A DNA stretch of 64,000 nucleotides from Lysobacterales bacterium (GCA_022844165.1 JALHMH010000016.1:37672-101671), one strand, 5' to 3'; positions 17,591-27,340 are shown, counted from the first letter of the stretch. The notes: generated by a model not told the origin, from the letters alone. Translations and numbers: made by a program.

Positions 17591-17910
17591 CCGGCTGAGG
17601 TCGCCTCGCGCACAAATCCCAGGTATTCCGCGGACCCGCCAACCGGCATCGTCAACAGTTCCGGCAACGCATACGGATGCAGCACCACCAGCCGCGCTTG
17701 CAACGCATCGACACGATCCGCGCACGTCTTGATCAGCAACAGCGATTCAACGGCCGATTCGACGGCGCCCTGCCAACGATAGGTGGAGCGTACGCCGTCG
17801 ATACGCTGCACGCAGGCGGCGAGACGCTCGGCGACCAGCGCCACGGCGATGTCATCGGCAGCGGCGGCTGGGCAGCTCGTCAGAACCTGGACTACATCGC
17901 GCCGATGCAC
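17587..17910 (-). CDS. cutA: CutA divalent cation tolerance protein
   Basis: A 107-residue trimeric protein of the CutA1 family, linked to divalent metal tolerance but of debated function. Recognisable motifs are LVAERLAACVQRIDGVRSTYRW, given here as ERLAACVQ and STYRW, then LLLIKTCADRVDALQARL and HPYALPELL. Its stop overlaps the convergent reductase stop by four bases. It is followed closely by the amidohydrolase gene end (17916), on the same strand. Confidence 0.92.
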   Translation of the reverse strand: MHRRDVVQVLTSCPAAAADDIAVALVAERLAACVQRIDGVRSTYRWQGAVESAVESLLLIKTCADRVDALQARLVVLHPYALPELLTMPVGGSAEYLGFVREATSAG

Positions 17911-17915
17911 GATCG

Positions 17916-19178
17916 CTACTCGTAGCGTTTACCCGCCTGGTACACGGCGAGCGGTTTTTCGGTTGCGGTAATGTCGCGCTGCACGTCGGCGCGGAGCACC
18001 ACAATATCGGCGACGTAATTTTCCTTGATCTGGCCCAAGGTGTCGGCCATGCCAAGAACTTGCGAGGCGTTGTAGGTGGCGCTTTGTAAGGCGGTGGTCG
18101 CGCTCATGCCGGCATCGACCATCAGTTTGAATTCCTTGGCGTTCATGCCGTGCGGCGACACACCCGTATCCGTACCGAACGCAATCTTCACGCCTGCCGC
18201 GTGCGCCTTTCTGAAGGTGCCTTCGATCATTGGGCCAATGGCCTTTGCTTTCGCGGCAACCATCGGCGGATAGTAACCCGGCTCATCGGCTTTGCCTGCA
18301 ACCCACCAGCCCGCCATCAAGGTGGGTACGTACCACGTGCCGCGCTGTTTCATCAGCGGGAACAACTCTTCGTCCATGAAGCTCCCGTGCTCAATCGTGG
18401 TGACGCCGGCTTCAATGGCGCGCCGAATCCCCTCCTTGCCATGCGCGTGCGCTGCGACCGCCATGCCATAGTCTTTCGCAGCCGCGACAATGGCATTGGC
18501 TTCCTCTTGAGTGAACTGCGGATTGAGGCCGTTCTTGGCGTAACTCAAGACGCCGCCGGTGGCGGTGATCTTGATCAGGTCGGCACCTTCTTTGTAGCGA
18601 TAGCGCACGGCCTCAGCGGCATCGTCGGGACCATTGATGACGCCATCTGCCGGGCCTGGTCGATTGGGTAAACTGCTGCTCCGGCCATTCGTTGGATCGG
18701 CATGGCCACCAGTGGTGGCGATCGATTTTCCGGAGGTCACAATTCGCGGACCGACGGCAATGCCCTGGTCGATCGCGCGCCGCAGCGCGATGGATGCACC
18801 GGCGCTTTCACCGAGATCCCGAATGGTCGTAAATCCTGCGGCCAGCGTCTTGCGTGCATTAGCGGCGGCGCGCAGCGCGTAGTCGCCCGGATTGAGGCGA
18901 AAGCCCTCGCTATAGGAATTGGGTCCGGAGGATTCATTGCTGATATGCGTGTGCAAGTCGATGAATCCGGGAAGGCATGCGGCATCGGTATGGTCGATAC
19001 CACCGCGTGCCGCGCCGGGCGAGACCTGGCTGATCTTGCCGTCCTTGATCGTGATGCTGTGGGCCCCTAACCAGCGCGCACCGGCCGCATCGAAAACCGC
19101 GCCGCAGTTCAAGGTCAGCGCCGATGCGTCGAGCGGCAACAGTGCAAGTGCGAGAACGATACGGCGCATATCGGTCAT
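17916..19178 (-). CDS. Secreted amidohydrolase, imidazolonepropionase/Xaa-Pro dipeptidase-like
   Basis: A 420-residue metal-dependent hydrolase with an N-terminal signal peptide (MRRIVLALALLPLDASA). Metal ligands are in FIDLHTHISNE (HxH), VAAHAHGKEGI, VTTIEHGSF and FGTDTGVSPHG. The group includes periplasmic Xaa-Pro dipeptidases and organophosphate-hydrolysing prolidases. The frame extends upstream, but the ATG pair at 19178/19169 precedes the signal peptide and leaves a 137-base gap to the divergent RidA gene. Likely cleaves small peptides or cyclic amides in the periplasm. Confidence 0.86.
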   Translation of the reverse strand: MTDMRRIVLALALLPLDASALTLNCGAVFDAAGARWLGAHSITIKDGKISQVSPGAARGGIDHTDAACLPGFIDLHTHISNESSGPNSYSEGFRLNPGDYALRAAANARKTLAAGFTTIRDLGESAGASIALRRAIDQGIAVGPRIVTSGKSIATTGGHADPTNGRSSSLPNRPGPADGVINGPDDAAEAVRYRYKEGADLIKITATGGVLSYAKNGLNPQFTQEEANAIVAAAKDYGMAVAAHAHGKEGIRRAIEAGVTTIEHGSFMDEELFPLMKQRGTWYVPTLMAGWWVAGKADEPGYYPPMVAAKAKAIGPMIEGTFRKAHAAGVKIAFGTDTGVSPHGMNAKEFKLMVDAGMSATTALQSATYNASQVLGMADTLGQIKENYVADIVVLRADVQRDITATEKPLAVYQAGKRYE

Positions 19179-19315
19179 CCAAGGAATAGGGGGATACGGA
19201 AGATAGCGCGAGTTGGCATCTTGTTCGCAGATGGACACTGGGCAAGTCAAGCGCCGCGCGATGTCCTCGACGCACTCCGGGCTAGAATCAGCGCATCGCC
19301 CTGCCGCTGACAAAT

Positions 19316-19756
19316 ATGTCGAGTCCAGCAAGCATTCGAACCACTACAGCGCCGCGACCCGTCGGCAGCTATCCGCACGCGCGCCGAGTCGGCGATTGGC
19401 TATTGCTGTCGGGCATCGGTCCACGGTCGCCAGATGACAATGTCATTCCGGGCAACGTGTATGCCGCTGGTGCGCTCGTCGCCTACGATATCGAAGCACA
19501 GTGTCACGCGGTGTTCGCCAATGTCCGCGCCGTACTCAATGCGAGCGATGCACAGTTCGAAGACCTGATCGATGTGACAGTTTATCTGACCGATATGGCC
19601 CGCGATTTCCCGACTTATAATCGCATCTGGGCCGAGTACTTTCCTGATCCGGCGAAGGCTCCGTGCCGCACCACGTTAGGCATCAGCACCTTGCCAACGC
19701 CGATCGCGATTGAGCTGAAGTGTACGGCGTGGATGGGCACCAGGGAGATCACATGA
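19316..19756 (+). CDS. RidA family protein, probable 2-aminomuconate deaminase
   Basis: A 146-residue protein of the YjgF/RidA superfamily with [39 protein letters not shown] (as [18 protein letters not shown]) and [11 protein letters not shown]. Because it overlaps (ATGA) the gene for 3-hydroxyanthranilate 3,4-dioxygenase, it most likely acts in tryptophan degradation by the kynurenine route, deaminating 2-aminomuconate. The other pathway genes (kynureninase, ACMS decarboxylase, semialdehyde dehydrogenase) are not in the window. Confidence 0.86.
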   Translation: MSSPASIRTTTAPRPVGSYPHARRVGDWLLLSGIGPRSPDDNVIPGNVYAAGALVAYDIEAQCHAVFANVRAVLNASDAQFEDLIDVTVYLTDMARDFPTYNRIWAEYFPDPAKAPCRTTLGISTLPTPIAIELKCTAWMGTREIT

Positions 19757-20265
19757 GTACTCGTGCAGCTGTAGCTCCACTGAACTTTCAAAGTTGGATC
19801 GACGCCCATCGGCACCTGCTGAAACCACCCGTGGCGAACAAGTGCATCGTCGATGGCGATTTCATCGTCATGATTGTCGGTGGACCGAATCGCCGCAGCG
19901 ACTTTCACGTCGACGAAGGCCCGGAGTTCTTTTATCAGATCGAAGGCGAAATGACGCTTCGCCTGCAGCAAGATGGCGTGCTCGATGTGCCGATTCGCGC
20001 TGGCGAAATTTACTACCTGCCGCCACGCATTCCACACTCGCCGCAGCGTGGCGCCAATTCCATCGGCCTTGTCATTGAGCGCAAGCGATTGGCGCACGAA
20101 CTTGACGGGCTCCAGTGGTATTGCAGCCGCTGCAACCACAAGTTGTACGAGGAATATTTCCCGCTGGAGAACATCGAAACGCAGTTTCCGGCGGTATTCA
20201 AACGCTACGAAGACTCCCTCGAGCACCGCACCTGCAGCGCTTGCGGTTTTGTCAATCAGCGCTGA
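19753..20265 (+). CDS. nbaC: 3-hydroxyanthranilate 3,4-dioxygenase
   Basis: A 170-residue cupin that opens the ring of 3-hydroxyanthranilate to 2-amino-3-carboxymuconate semialdehyde. Iron ligands H52, E58 and H95 ([20 protein letters not shown]) are present, as is the extra rubredoxin-like iron site C124, C127, C161, C164 (YCSRC, TCSAC) found in bacterial enzymes. It is translationally coupled to the RidA gene upstream. Confidence 0.95.
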   Translation: MSTRAAVAPLNFQSWIDAHRHLLKPPVANKCIVDGDFIVMIVGGPNRRSDFHVDEGPEFFYQIEGEMTLRLQQDGVLDVPIRAGEIYYLPPRIPHSPQRGANSIGLVIERKRLAHELDGLQWYCSRCNHKLYEEYFPLENIETQFPAVFKRYEDSLEHRTCSACGFVNQR

Positions 20266-20357
20266 GTGGCAACGTTTTGCCGCATTGTTCAGTGCGTTTA
20301 TCCCACTTGCCTTGACCATTGTGTTAAAAACGCGGCCCCTTGTCCGGAGTCGCCTCT

Positions 20358-21266
20358 ATGAAAAAGACGCTGTTGTTTGCCGCTATCACATTCGGTCTGG
20401 CTGCGTGCAGCGAGCAGGCGCCGCCACCGGCGCCCGTCACGCCGCCTCCAGCCCCCGCCGCCGCGGAACCGGCGCCGGTCGCGCCTGTCGCGGAGACCTT
20501 CGAGGCGCGGTTGGACCGCATCATCGCTGGCGAACACCGCAGCCCGGAGAACAAAGCACGAGATGCATGGCGCCATCCAAAGGAAACCCTGCTGTTCGGC
20601 GGCATCGCGCCAGGTCAGACGGTGATCGAAATCACGCCGGGCGGCGGCTGGTTTGCAGAAGTCATTGCGCCGCTCTTCAATGGCCAGGGCACGTATGTGG
20701 CGGCTGTTAACGACCCGACTAAAGCCAGCAGCGATCGCGCTCGCGATTACCACACAGAGAACAACCAGAAATTGCGCGACAAGTTCGCCGCCAACGCTGA
20801 ACTGTATGGCGCGCCGACCATCGTCGAATTCGATCCCAAGGCGCCAGCATTTGGCGCTGCCGGCTCTGCCGACGTGGTGATGACCTTCCGCAACGTGCAC
20901 AACTGGGTTGGCGGCGGTGCCAGCGATGCGATGTTCAAGGGTTTCTTCGATGTGCTCAAACCGGGCGGCACGCTGCTGGTTGAAGAGCACCGCGCCAACG
21001 CCGACGATGCACGCCCGGTGGAAGAGTTGTCCAAAACCGGTTATCTGACGCAAGCCTGGGTCGTCGACGCCGCAACGCGTGCAGGCTTTACCTTGTCCGC
21101 AGAGAGCGAAATCAACGCGAATCCAGCGGATACAAAGGATCACCCCAATGGCGTCTGGAATCTTCCGCCCAGCCTGAACGTCAAAGAGGGTGACGACGCC
21201 GAGAAGTACAAGGCCATCGGCGAGACGGATCGAATGACGTTGAAGTTCACCAAACCGGCCATGTAG
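20358..21266 (+). CDS. Lipoprotein SAM-dependent methyltransferase-like protein
   Basis: A 302-residue protein of the COG4798 predicted-methyltransferase group. It has a lipoprotein signal peptide with lipobox LAAC, a Pro/Ala-rich linker of about 30 residues, then a Rossmann domain: GQTVIEITPGGGWFAEV (motif I), VMTFRNVHNW and FDVLKPGGTLLVEEHR. An exported methyltransferase is unusual because S-adenosylmethionine is cytoplasmic, so it may have lost activity or bind another ligand. ATG at 20358 precedes the signal peptide. Confidence 0.85.
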   Translation: MKKTLLFAAITFGLAACSEQAPPPAPVTPPPAPAAAEPAPVAPVAETFEARLDRIIAGEHRSPENKARDAWRHPKETLLFGGIAPGQTVIEITPGGGWFAEVIAPLFNGQGTYVAAVNDPTKASSDRARDYHTENNQKLRDKFAANAELYGAPTIVEFDPKAPAFGAAGSADVVMTFRNVHNWVGGGASDAMFKGFFDVLKPGGTLLVEEHRANADDARPVEELSKTGYLTQAWVVDAATRAGFTLSAESEINANPADTKDHPNGVWNLPPSLNVKEGDDAEKYKAIGETDRMTLKFTKPAM

Positions 21267-21337
21267 TCGAAGGGATTTGCGGCGAGTGGACGAGGTTGTC
21301 TGCTCGCCGATCTCGCTCTTGCGTATGCCAAAAAGGG

Positions 21338-22501
21338 TCAGGCCCTGGGCGCCCGTTCCGTCAAGGACTGTCCCTCAAGCAACTCGAAATGGCCTGCGGC
21401 GATGATTCGACCGTTCGCCTGAATTTCGATGCGATGAATGCCGGCGTAGTAGCGCCGGGTGGTTATCGGCCGCACCGCGTGTTGCCGCGTCAACTCGCGG
21501 CGTTCGCCGGGTGCCAGGATCACCGACCAGCCTTTGAACACTTTGGGCGAACTGCTGCCGTCGGCTCGCGCGTGGTGCACGATGTAGTCGATCGTCAGTT
21601 GTATCGGCGTTCGCGCGGTGGAACGCAAATTCAAACATAGCTGCACCGATTCGCCGAGCCGAATTTGCGGTGGATCGACGAACAACTCCGCTTTGCCTTT
21701 GAGCGGTGCATCGATTCCCCAAGCAGCCAACACCCGCCGATCGCCACGTTTGATCAAGGTTCGACTGGCATGGCGCAGTAGCGCGCGGCGGCTCGCTGGC
21801 GCGCCCGGCAAGTGTTGTTCGAGCCACGTTGCCACCACCTCCGGATGGTCCTTGGCAATATCGTTCAGATGATTCGCCACGCTACGCCGCACGTACTCGC
21901 TTGCATCGTCTTGCAGTGCCGCCAACAAAGACAAACAGGGCGTCGGGTCGGCGACCAGCGGTTTGAGTACGATGCCCCATGGCAAACGCGGCCGGCTGCC
22001 CTCGCTGACCAGCCGCCGCACATGCGGACTGGGATCGATCAACCAACTCGCCAGCGTCGCGAACGTGCGCTGCGGGTGCGCAAGGATGAAAGGTCGAATC
22101 GCGAACTCGGCACTGAAACGGCGCGTGATCGCGTGCAGGCACGTCAGCGCACGGTCGGGATGATCGAGGCCTCGACGAGCGACGTACTCTCCCAGCGACC
22201 AGACAATCCATCCCGCCAATCCAAGTTCGGATGCGCGCAGCGCTTTGAGCGGCTCGTCGCCTTGGACCGGTGCAAGCGTCGCTTCGATGGCTGCCGCGGC
22301 CGCAGGAAAGTCGGCTGGCAGTGTCGCTTCCAATGCTGACGCGATCTGCATCGCCCGCGCTTTCATCTCCAGGCCGTCGAACCCGTCCAGCGCCAGCGAC
22401 TCGAACCGACGCCGGGCGAAGTCCGGCAGCGCCTTCGAAAAATGCATGCCAGCCCAACGCACCAGCTCAGGTGATAACAGGAATTTGAACGGTTCTGGCA
22501 C
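21338..22501 (-). CDS. AlkC-like DNA alkylation repair protein (HEAT repeats)
   Basis: A 387-residue alpha-helical HEAT-like repeat protein resembling the AlkC/AlkD DNA glycosylases that remove N-alkylated bases. The N-terminus [23 protein letters not shown] is an AlkC-type opening (as [10 protein letters not shown]), and [21 protein letters not shown] (as [20 protein letters not shown]) is the conserved HEAT segment. The last 120 residues form a beta-rich extension ([12 protein letters not shown] region, [19 protein letters not shown]) as in the AlkC subgroup with an Ig-like tail. Activity is not proven by sequence alone. Confidence 0.86.
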   Translation of the reverse strand: MPEPFKFLLSPELVRWAGMHFSKALPDFARRRFESLALDGFDGLEMKARAMQIASALEATLPADFPAAAAAIEATLAPVQGDEPLKALRASELGLAGWIVWSLGEYVARRGLDHPDRALTCLHAITRRFSAEFAIRPFILAHPQRTFATLASWLIDPSPHVRRLVSEGSRPRLPWGIVLKPLVADPTPCLSLLAALQDDASEYVRRSVANHLNDIAKDHPEVVATWLEQHLPGAPASRRALLRHASRTLIKRGDRRVLAAWGIDAPLKGKAELFVDPPQIRLGESVQLCLNLRSTARTPIQLTIDYIVHHARADGSSSPKVFKGWSVILAPGERRELTRQHAVRPITTRRYYAGIHRIEIQANGRIIAAGHFELLEGQSLTERAPRA

Positions 22502-22741
22502 GGCTTAGTCCTGGCGATCAGGTTTCCCGAGTATCGGACAATCCTGTTCAGTCGGCACAACCGCCAGTGCCGCGGTTCGGCGCGCGGGAAATCGGCAATG
22601 CCAGGCAGATCCCGAGCCCCGCCATCATCGCCGGACGCATATCACGCGTGGGCGACCGCCAAAGGCTGTCTAAGACTGCGAGTCCGACACTGCGCGTCGA
22701 CAATCGCTTATGGTTTGAAGCCTTCAACAACAGGTGGCGAC

Positions 22742-23089
22742 ATGACGATCACGTGTTTCATTCGATACGAGATTGACCCGTTCCAACGCGAAGCGTTCAA
22801 GGAATACGCGGAGAACTGGGGAAAGATCATCCCGCGTTGCGGCGGCCACCTCGTGGGGTACTTTCTGCCGCACGAGGGAACGAACAACGTGGCATGGGGG
22901 CTGATTGCGTTCGAATCGCTGGCGGCATACGAAGCGTATCGGGCGCGACTCAAAACCGATGACGCCGGTCGCGAGAACTTCGCTCTTGCGCAGGCCAAGA
23001 GGTTCATCCTGCGCGAGGAGCGCAGCTTCGTTGAAGTTGTTGACGGTACGTTTGCGGTGCCCGCGCAGCCACAGCATGCGTCGCCGTGA
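22742..23089 (+). CDS. NIPSNAP family protein
   Basis: A 115-residue ferredoxin-like alpha/beta-barrel dimer-type protein: [41 protein letters not shown] and [13 protein letters not shown] are family-typical stretches. Bacterial NIPSNAP proteins have no established role. It stands alone, in convergent orientation to the secreted protease gene. The 240 bases upstream (22502-22741) hold no supported gene. Confidence 0.86.
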   Translation: MTITCFIRYEIDPFQREAFKEYAENWGKIIPRCGGHLVGYFLPHEGTNNVAWGLIAFESLAAYEAYRARLKTDDAGRENFALAQAKRFILREERSFVEVVDGTFAVPAQPQHASP

Positions 23090-23167
23090 GTCCAGTCGTG
23101 CGCGCTTGTGTTGCCTCGGAGCATATGCCTTCGCCGGCGCCCATCCTGCCAATCGTTGTTCGCGACC

Positions 23168-23187
23168 CTGCGGGTTTCGGCCCGCAG
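23168..23187. terminator. Possible bidirectional hairpin between convergent genes
   Basis: CTGCGGG (23168-23174) pairs perfectly with CCCGCAG (23181-23187) around a TTTCGG loop, midway between two convergent genes. There is no T-run, so intrinsic termination is uncertain. Confidence 0.35.
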
Positions 23188-23203
23188 AGCCATTCTCCCA
23201 CCG

Positions 23204-25474
23204 TTACTGGTTCGGCGCCGTCAACAGCTCGTAGGCCGCATTACTGCGCGTGAACCGCCCGCCTTCGGGGCCAGCATACGTGACGTCGAAACTGACGCGA
23301 TTGCCTGGTGAAGGACCTTGCACCGGTTGCACGAGGTTGACGGTCATCGTGCCAATCTGGGTATCGACCAGCGACACCGGGCATGAGCGGCAATAACCGC
23401 GGCGCTCGAACACGGCCAAGGTTTGACCCGGCGCGTAGTTCTCTCCGGCAGCGTAGGCCCAGCGACCCGCGTTGGTGGCGTCCGGAAAGTACAGTGCTTT
23501 GAACAAGAACCGGCTGCCGTTGCTGCGTGCCACGGTCGCGACGCTCGCGCCCCAACCGGCGTCCGCATCGCCGGCGTACCAAAGGCCCGTCAGATCGCCC
23601 GCCGGGCGCTGCGCGCGTGGGACCAATTCTTCGATACACCACGCGCCAGATTGTCCACCGATCGTAAAGCGCAGCGAGCCTAACGTGCCAACGCCAGGGC
23701 GTGCGGTTCCATCGCGACATGCGGGCGAATCGGCGGCCTGGTTGAAGTCCAGGCGAATCACGCCGGATTGTGCCGTCACCACCTGTGACGGCGTGCCCGG
23801 CGCGACATAGCGATAGCGCAGCAGCGAGCGCTCACCTGGTGCCAACCCGGCTTGGAACACGCCGTCGATCAGCGGGCCCAACGCCAGGTACCACTCCGGA
23901 CGACCTTGCGCGTCGTAGGTGTAAAACGCGAGCGTATAAAGATCGTAGCCGGATGCGTCGCGGCGCACCCGCTGAAAATCGAAACCATGGCCATCGCGGT
24001 CGCGATCGAACCACAGGCCGCCATAAGGCGCAGCGTAACTCGGTGCTGTTGCTGCGGCAGGATCCCAACCCGCGGCATACAACATTGGCACGGCCAATCC
24101 GAGTTGGCGCACGCCGCGCGACAGGTTCAGCGATGGTGTCATCAGCTGACCGTTGAACAATTCGCTCAAATGCGAAACCGAAGAACCCGGCTGGATGGGG
24201 TTCGGTGCGTGCATCAAGATCCCGGGAAAACCCGTCGGTGTGTTCTGCGGTGAATTCACTGCCCGCGCATCGTTCCAGGACAACCCGTTGTTGCTGGCCA
24301 TCACGTCCGCCCGTTGCGCGGTGCTGAGCTGCGTTAATGGACGGAATGGCATGCTTCGGTTGTCGATCAACTGCCGGGAGAAGATGTCGTCCCGATCCAA
24401 CGGCAACGATCCGACGGCGCCGTTGTTTGAGGTGGTCCGGACCAGACTGATAAATCCCAGGCCATGGCCGAGTTCGTGGACGGACACGCCAACAAAATCA
24501 ATACTCCCGAACGGCGCGGTGTTGTACCCCAGATAAAACTGCGCACCGCCAAGAATCGTTGGTTCGCCAATGCGCTTGTTGTAGGTAATCGTCATGTCGG
24601 TCACATCGTCGCAACTGCCGCCCTGCAGTGCGCACGCGGGTGCGCCTCCCAGGCGCGATGCGGGCGCGCTCGCGTAGAAGGCGTATTTGTGCGGCAAATA
24701 AGGCGCAGGACGTGGTGAGCTGCCGTTGCCAGCGACCAGTGTGTTGTCGTCGAACAAGAAATTGTCCGGCGCCGCACCTGCCAGCGTTGCGCTGTTGGCA
24801 TCCGCGGGCAAGCTGTCCCAGCACGCGCGTACGCTGATCGGGGTTTCGCTGTCGAAGCCTGCCGCCAATTGGCGCAGCGATTCGATCACGGCGTTGCGTC
24901 GCTGCTCGCCGCGCGTAGTACCAGGATTGCCGCCGATTGGCGCCGCTGGCGTGGGGTCATTCCAGGGCGCAATATCGCAATCGTCGGCCGGCAAGTTGAA
25001 GCGCACCACAAATTCGACTGGCCGCGCGCCTTCGTTGCTGGCTTCGACCTTGATGCGGGCATTGACGGTGCGCGGCGCAAAGCTGATCGCCGCAATGTAC
25101 CAACGGCCGGCCCGGGCCGGTTGGCGATTGGCGCGGCCGACCGTAATCGACTCTTCGTCGCCGCCGCTGATCGCGTAGTAGTGCGACTGGTCGGCCAGCT
25201 CATCGAACGACATCGGCTGGGAGTACGCATTCAACGGCGTGAACGGTGTGCCGAAGCGTAAGAACAAATCCAGATCGTCATCGCCCGTGTCGTTGTCGAG
25301 TTCGACCTTGATACGAGTCGTTCCGGCCGGTATGTCGACATGCAGCGCGGTGGTGTACGCGTTCGCCGGCAGCGCGAAAGTCGTACGTTGTCCCAATGTC
25401 AGGCCGGTCGTTTGTGCTGCGGCGTGAACGCAGATCAGGCAGGCAAAGAGTATCCAGAGCATGCGCATGCTCAA
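23204..25474 (-). CDS. Secreted metalloprotease-like protein with C-terminal repeat domains
   Basis: A 756-residue exported protein. Signal peptide MLWILFACLICVHAAAQT, then a PPC-like beta domain (residues 25-150, VELDNDTGDDDLDLFLRFG as DNDTGDDDLDLFLRF), a protease-like core with SVHELGHGLGFISL at about 355, and two tandem C-terminal modules each opening with GLWFDRDRDGHGF or GLWYAGDADAGWGA. The motif is HELGH-x-x-G, but the third position expected for a histidine three residues after the glycine is Ser, so metal binding may use another residue. It overlaps the small secreted-protein gene upstream by four bases. Confidence 0.82.
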   Translation of the reverse strand: MSMRMLWILFACLICVHAAAQTTGLTLGQRTTFALPANAYTTALHVDIPAGTTRIKVELDNDTGDDDLDLFLRFGTPFTPLNAYSQPMSFDELADQSHYYAISGGDEESITVGRANRQPARAGRWYIAAISFAPRTVNARIKVEASNEGARPVEFVVRFNLPADDCDIAPWNDPTPAAPIGGNPGTTRGEQRRNAVIESLRQLAAGFDSETPISVRACWDSLPADANSATLAGAAPDNFLFDDNTLVAGNGSSPRPAPYLPHKYAFYASAPASRLGGAPACALQGGSCDDVTDMTITYNKRIGEPTILGGAQFYLGYNTAPFGSIDFVGVSVHELGHGLGFISLVRTTSNNGAVGSLPLDRDDIFSRQLIDNRSMPFRPLTQLSTAQRADVMASNNGLSWNDARAVNSPQNTPTGFPGILMHAPNPIQPGSSVSHLSELFNGQLMTPSLNLSRGVRQLGLAVPMLYAAGWDPAAATAPSYAAPYGGLWFDRDRDGHGFDFQRVRRDASGYDLYTLAFYTYDAQGRPEWYLALGPLIDGVFQAGLAPGERSLLRYRYVAPGTPSQVVTAQSGVIRLDFNQAADSPACRDGTARPGVGTLGSLRFTIGGQSGAWCIEELVPRAQRPAGDLTGLWYAGDADAGWGASVATVARSNGSRFLFKALYFPDATNAGRWAYAAGENYAPGQTLAVFERRGYCRSCPVSLVDTQIGTMTVNLVQPVQGPSPGNRVSFDVTYAGPEGGRFTRSNAAYELLTAPNQ

Positions 25475-25722
25475 TACTCCTTGGGCCGCAATGGTTTGGT
25501 AAAACGGAAATCAAGACCGGGGGCATCGCAGCTGTAACTCAAGCCACCCTTGGCGCTCCGCGTCGCACGCATCGCGTGCACCGCCTCGGGGCGCTCAATG
25601 CGCAATGCTGGCGCATGTTTCTCGCTATGGCTGGCCAAAGGCTGAGTGGCAACGACGATCGTCGTCTCGCTCGCCGCCACGCTTTGCGCGGCACCAAAGA
25701 TCAGAAACAGCAGCGGCTTCAT
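25471..25722 (-). CDS. Small secreted protein of unknown function
   Basis: An 83-residue protein starting MKPLLFLIFGAAQSVAASE, a clear signal peptide, followed by about 60 residues with no recognised domain. The chosen ATG follows a weak ribosome site; the frame stays open 24 codons further 5'. Its end overlaps the start of the secreted protease gene (ATGA), so they form a two-gene operon and this protein may be a propeptide, chaperone or inhibitor for the protease (inference). Confidence 0.65.
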   Translation of the reverse strand: MKPLLFLIFGAAQSVAASETTIVVATQPLASHSEKHAPALRIERPEAVHAMRATRSAKGGLSYSCDAPGLDFRFTKPLRPKEY

Positions 25723-26371
25723 CGTAAATTTCCTGCGGTGTGACGCAATAAGACTACCCAATACTGCGTTAACGCCCCGCAAATTTGCTCGCATATCCTC
25801 GGAGTGGGATCGTGTACCGTTGATGGCTTCGGCTTTGTCGCACGCATTTCGGCAAGCTGAGGTTTTGCGCGACCCTCGTTGTGCCGATGGAACTCAGATC
25901 CGGGACGTTGGTCGGCGGGAAAACCGCACCGCCGTTGTTGACACCTCCGGTCGCATTAGCCGCAGCGATCCAACCCAGCGCAGCAGACGCCGCACAACGC
26001 GCTGGCGACGCCACGCCTTGGTCGGCGACCGCCAGCAGGCGATCTCGGCCTATCGGATGGCACTGAGGACTGACCCCGACGACGCCGCCAGCAGGCGCAA
26101 TCTGGACCGGCTGGAAAGTGGCCAGCCTTGAGACGCTGAATCTGGAGGTCACCTGCTGAATCTGGGCGTCACCCGTCGCGCCAGGCGAAGATGGTGCGAC
26201 GTGCTGGCGGCGGCAATTCTCGAAACAACACTGTACCGGATGGTTGATTGGCTTTTTGAGCGGCAACGGATGGTGCCACGTTAAGGAACCGCGCAGCCGA
26301 TGCGAAGTAGAGATTCCACCCGTGCGGTCAGTTGTCTAACATCCGGCCATCGTCTCGACTCGCAGGAATCC
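25723..26371. other. 649-base gap with decayed sequence
   Basis: No intact gene is supported. The stretch contains a TPR-like coding remnant (26015-26131) and two near-identical 19-base units at 26135-26153 and 26155-26173 beginning GCTGAATCTGG (17 of 19 bases alike). Frames upstream of the remnant look non-homologous and broken. The mltB promoter probably lies near 26280-26371. Confidence 0.45.
26015..26131 (+). pseudogene. Tetratricopeptide-repeat C-terminal remnant
   Basis: The plus-strand frame ending at the TGA at 26129-26131 reads GDRQQAISAYRMALRTDPDD followed by AASRRNLDRLES, a textbook TPR unit with its usual capping helix. The sequence before it in the same frame is not TPR-like, so this appears to be the tail of a larger gene that was lost. 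Alternatively the upstream part has shifted frame. Confidence 0.45.
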
Positions 26372-27340
26372 ATGCGATCTCTATTGTTGGCGCTGCTTTG
26401 CGGCGCGTCTATTGCGCACGCGGAGAAACATCCGGGGATGACAGCGCTTATCGCTGAAATCGCCGGCAACGACGCCGATCGCGCCGCGGTGTTAACAGTG
26501 CTGCTGAATCGCGCCGAGAAACAGCCGGCCATTCTTGAGGCGATCGCGAGGCCCGCAGAGAAAACTAAACCCTGGTTTGCATATCGGCCGATCTTCATGA
26601 CCGAAGCGCGCATCGCCGCCGGAGTCAATTTTTATCGGGACCATGCGGATTTGTTGGCAGCGGCAGAGGCCGACTATGGAGTGCCGGCAGAGTACATCGT
26701 CAGCATTATCGGCGTTGAAACCTTTTATGGCCGGATCATGGGCAACTGGAAGGTCCTGGATGCGTTGACCACGCTCGGCTTGTACTACCCGCCGCGCCAG
26801 CCTTTTTTTCGCGGTGAGCTGATCCAGTTCCTGAACCTGCCTGCCACGCGTGGAGTCGAGCTTGACCTGGTCAGCGTTCAGGGCTCCTACGCAGGTGCGA
26901 TGGGCCTCGGGCAGTTCATGCCCACCAGTTACGTCAAGTGGGCGGTGGATCGCGATGGCGACGGCAAAATCGACTTGTGGGCTTCGCCGGCAGATGCCAC
27001 CGCGAGCGTGGCGAACTATCTGGCCGAACACGGCTGGCAAAGCGGTATGCCCGTGACGCTGGAAATGACGCCCGGCCCCGGTGCGCGGCGGTTGCGCGAT
27101 ACCGGTTTGGACCCGGTGTTCCCATTGAGCCAGCTGGTTGAGTGGGGTTACCAGCCGTCAGCTGCGGTGGATCCTCAAACGCCGTCCAACCTGTTGCGGC
27201 TGGAGACGGCAGCCAGCGAGTATTCGCACTTCGCCATATTCAACAACTTCCGTGTGATCACACGCTACAACCGCTCGCCGATGTACGCGATGGCCGTGCA
27301 CGAACTGGCGGTGGCCATCGCGGAGCGGGTGGGTGAGTAG
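26372..27340 (+). CDS. mltB: Membrane-bound lytic murein transglycosylase B
   Basis: A 322-residue peptidoglycan lyase that cleaves the MurNAc-GlcNAc bond with 1,6-anhydro ring formation. A signal peptide (MRSLLLALLCGASIAHA) lacks a lipobox, so this version is probably soluble periplasmic. The catalytic Glu116 is in IIGVETFYGRIMGNWKVLDAL (as GVETFYGRIMGNWKV); AGAMGLGQFMPTSY and a DGDGKIDLW calcium-type loop follow. It overlaps rlpA by eight bases and starts the envelope cluster mltB-rlpA-dacC-ybeD. Confidence 0.95.
   Translation: MRSLLLALLCGASIAHAEKHPGMTALIAEIAGNDADRAAVLTVLLNRAEKQPAILEAIARPAEKTKPWFAYRPIFMTEARIAAGVNFYRDHADLLAAAEADYGVPAEYIVSIIGVETFYGRIMGNWKVLDALTTLGLYYPPRQPFFRGELIQFLNLPATRGVELDLVSVQGSYAGAMGLGQFMPTSYVKWAVDRDGDGKIDLWASPADATASVANYLAEHGWQSGMPVTLEMTPGPGARRLRDTGLDPVFPLSQLVEWGYQPSAAVDPQTPSNLLRLETAASEYSHFAIFNNFRVITRYNRSPMYAMAVHELAVAIAERVGE

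Noticed and set aside
22548..22730. Short minus-strand frame upstream of the NIPSNAP gene
   Set aside because: No ribosome site, no family resemblance and low complexity; treated as non-coding.
26135..26173. Two 19-base near-identical units as the start of a CRISPR array
   Set aside because: Only two units with a one-base spacer and no cas gene nearby.
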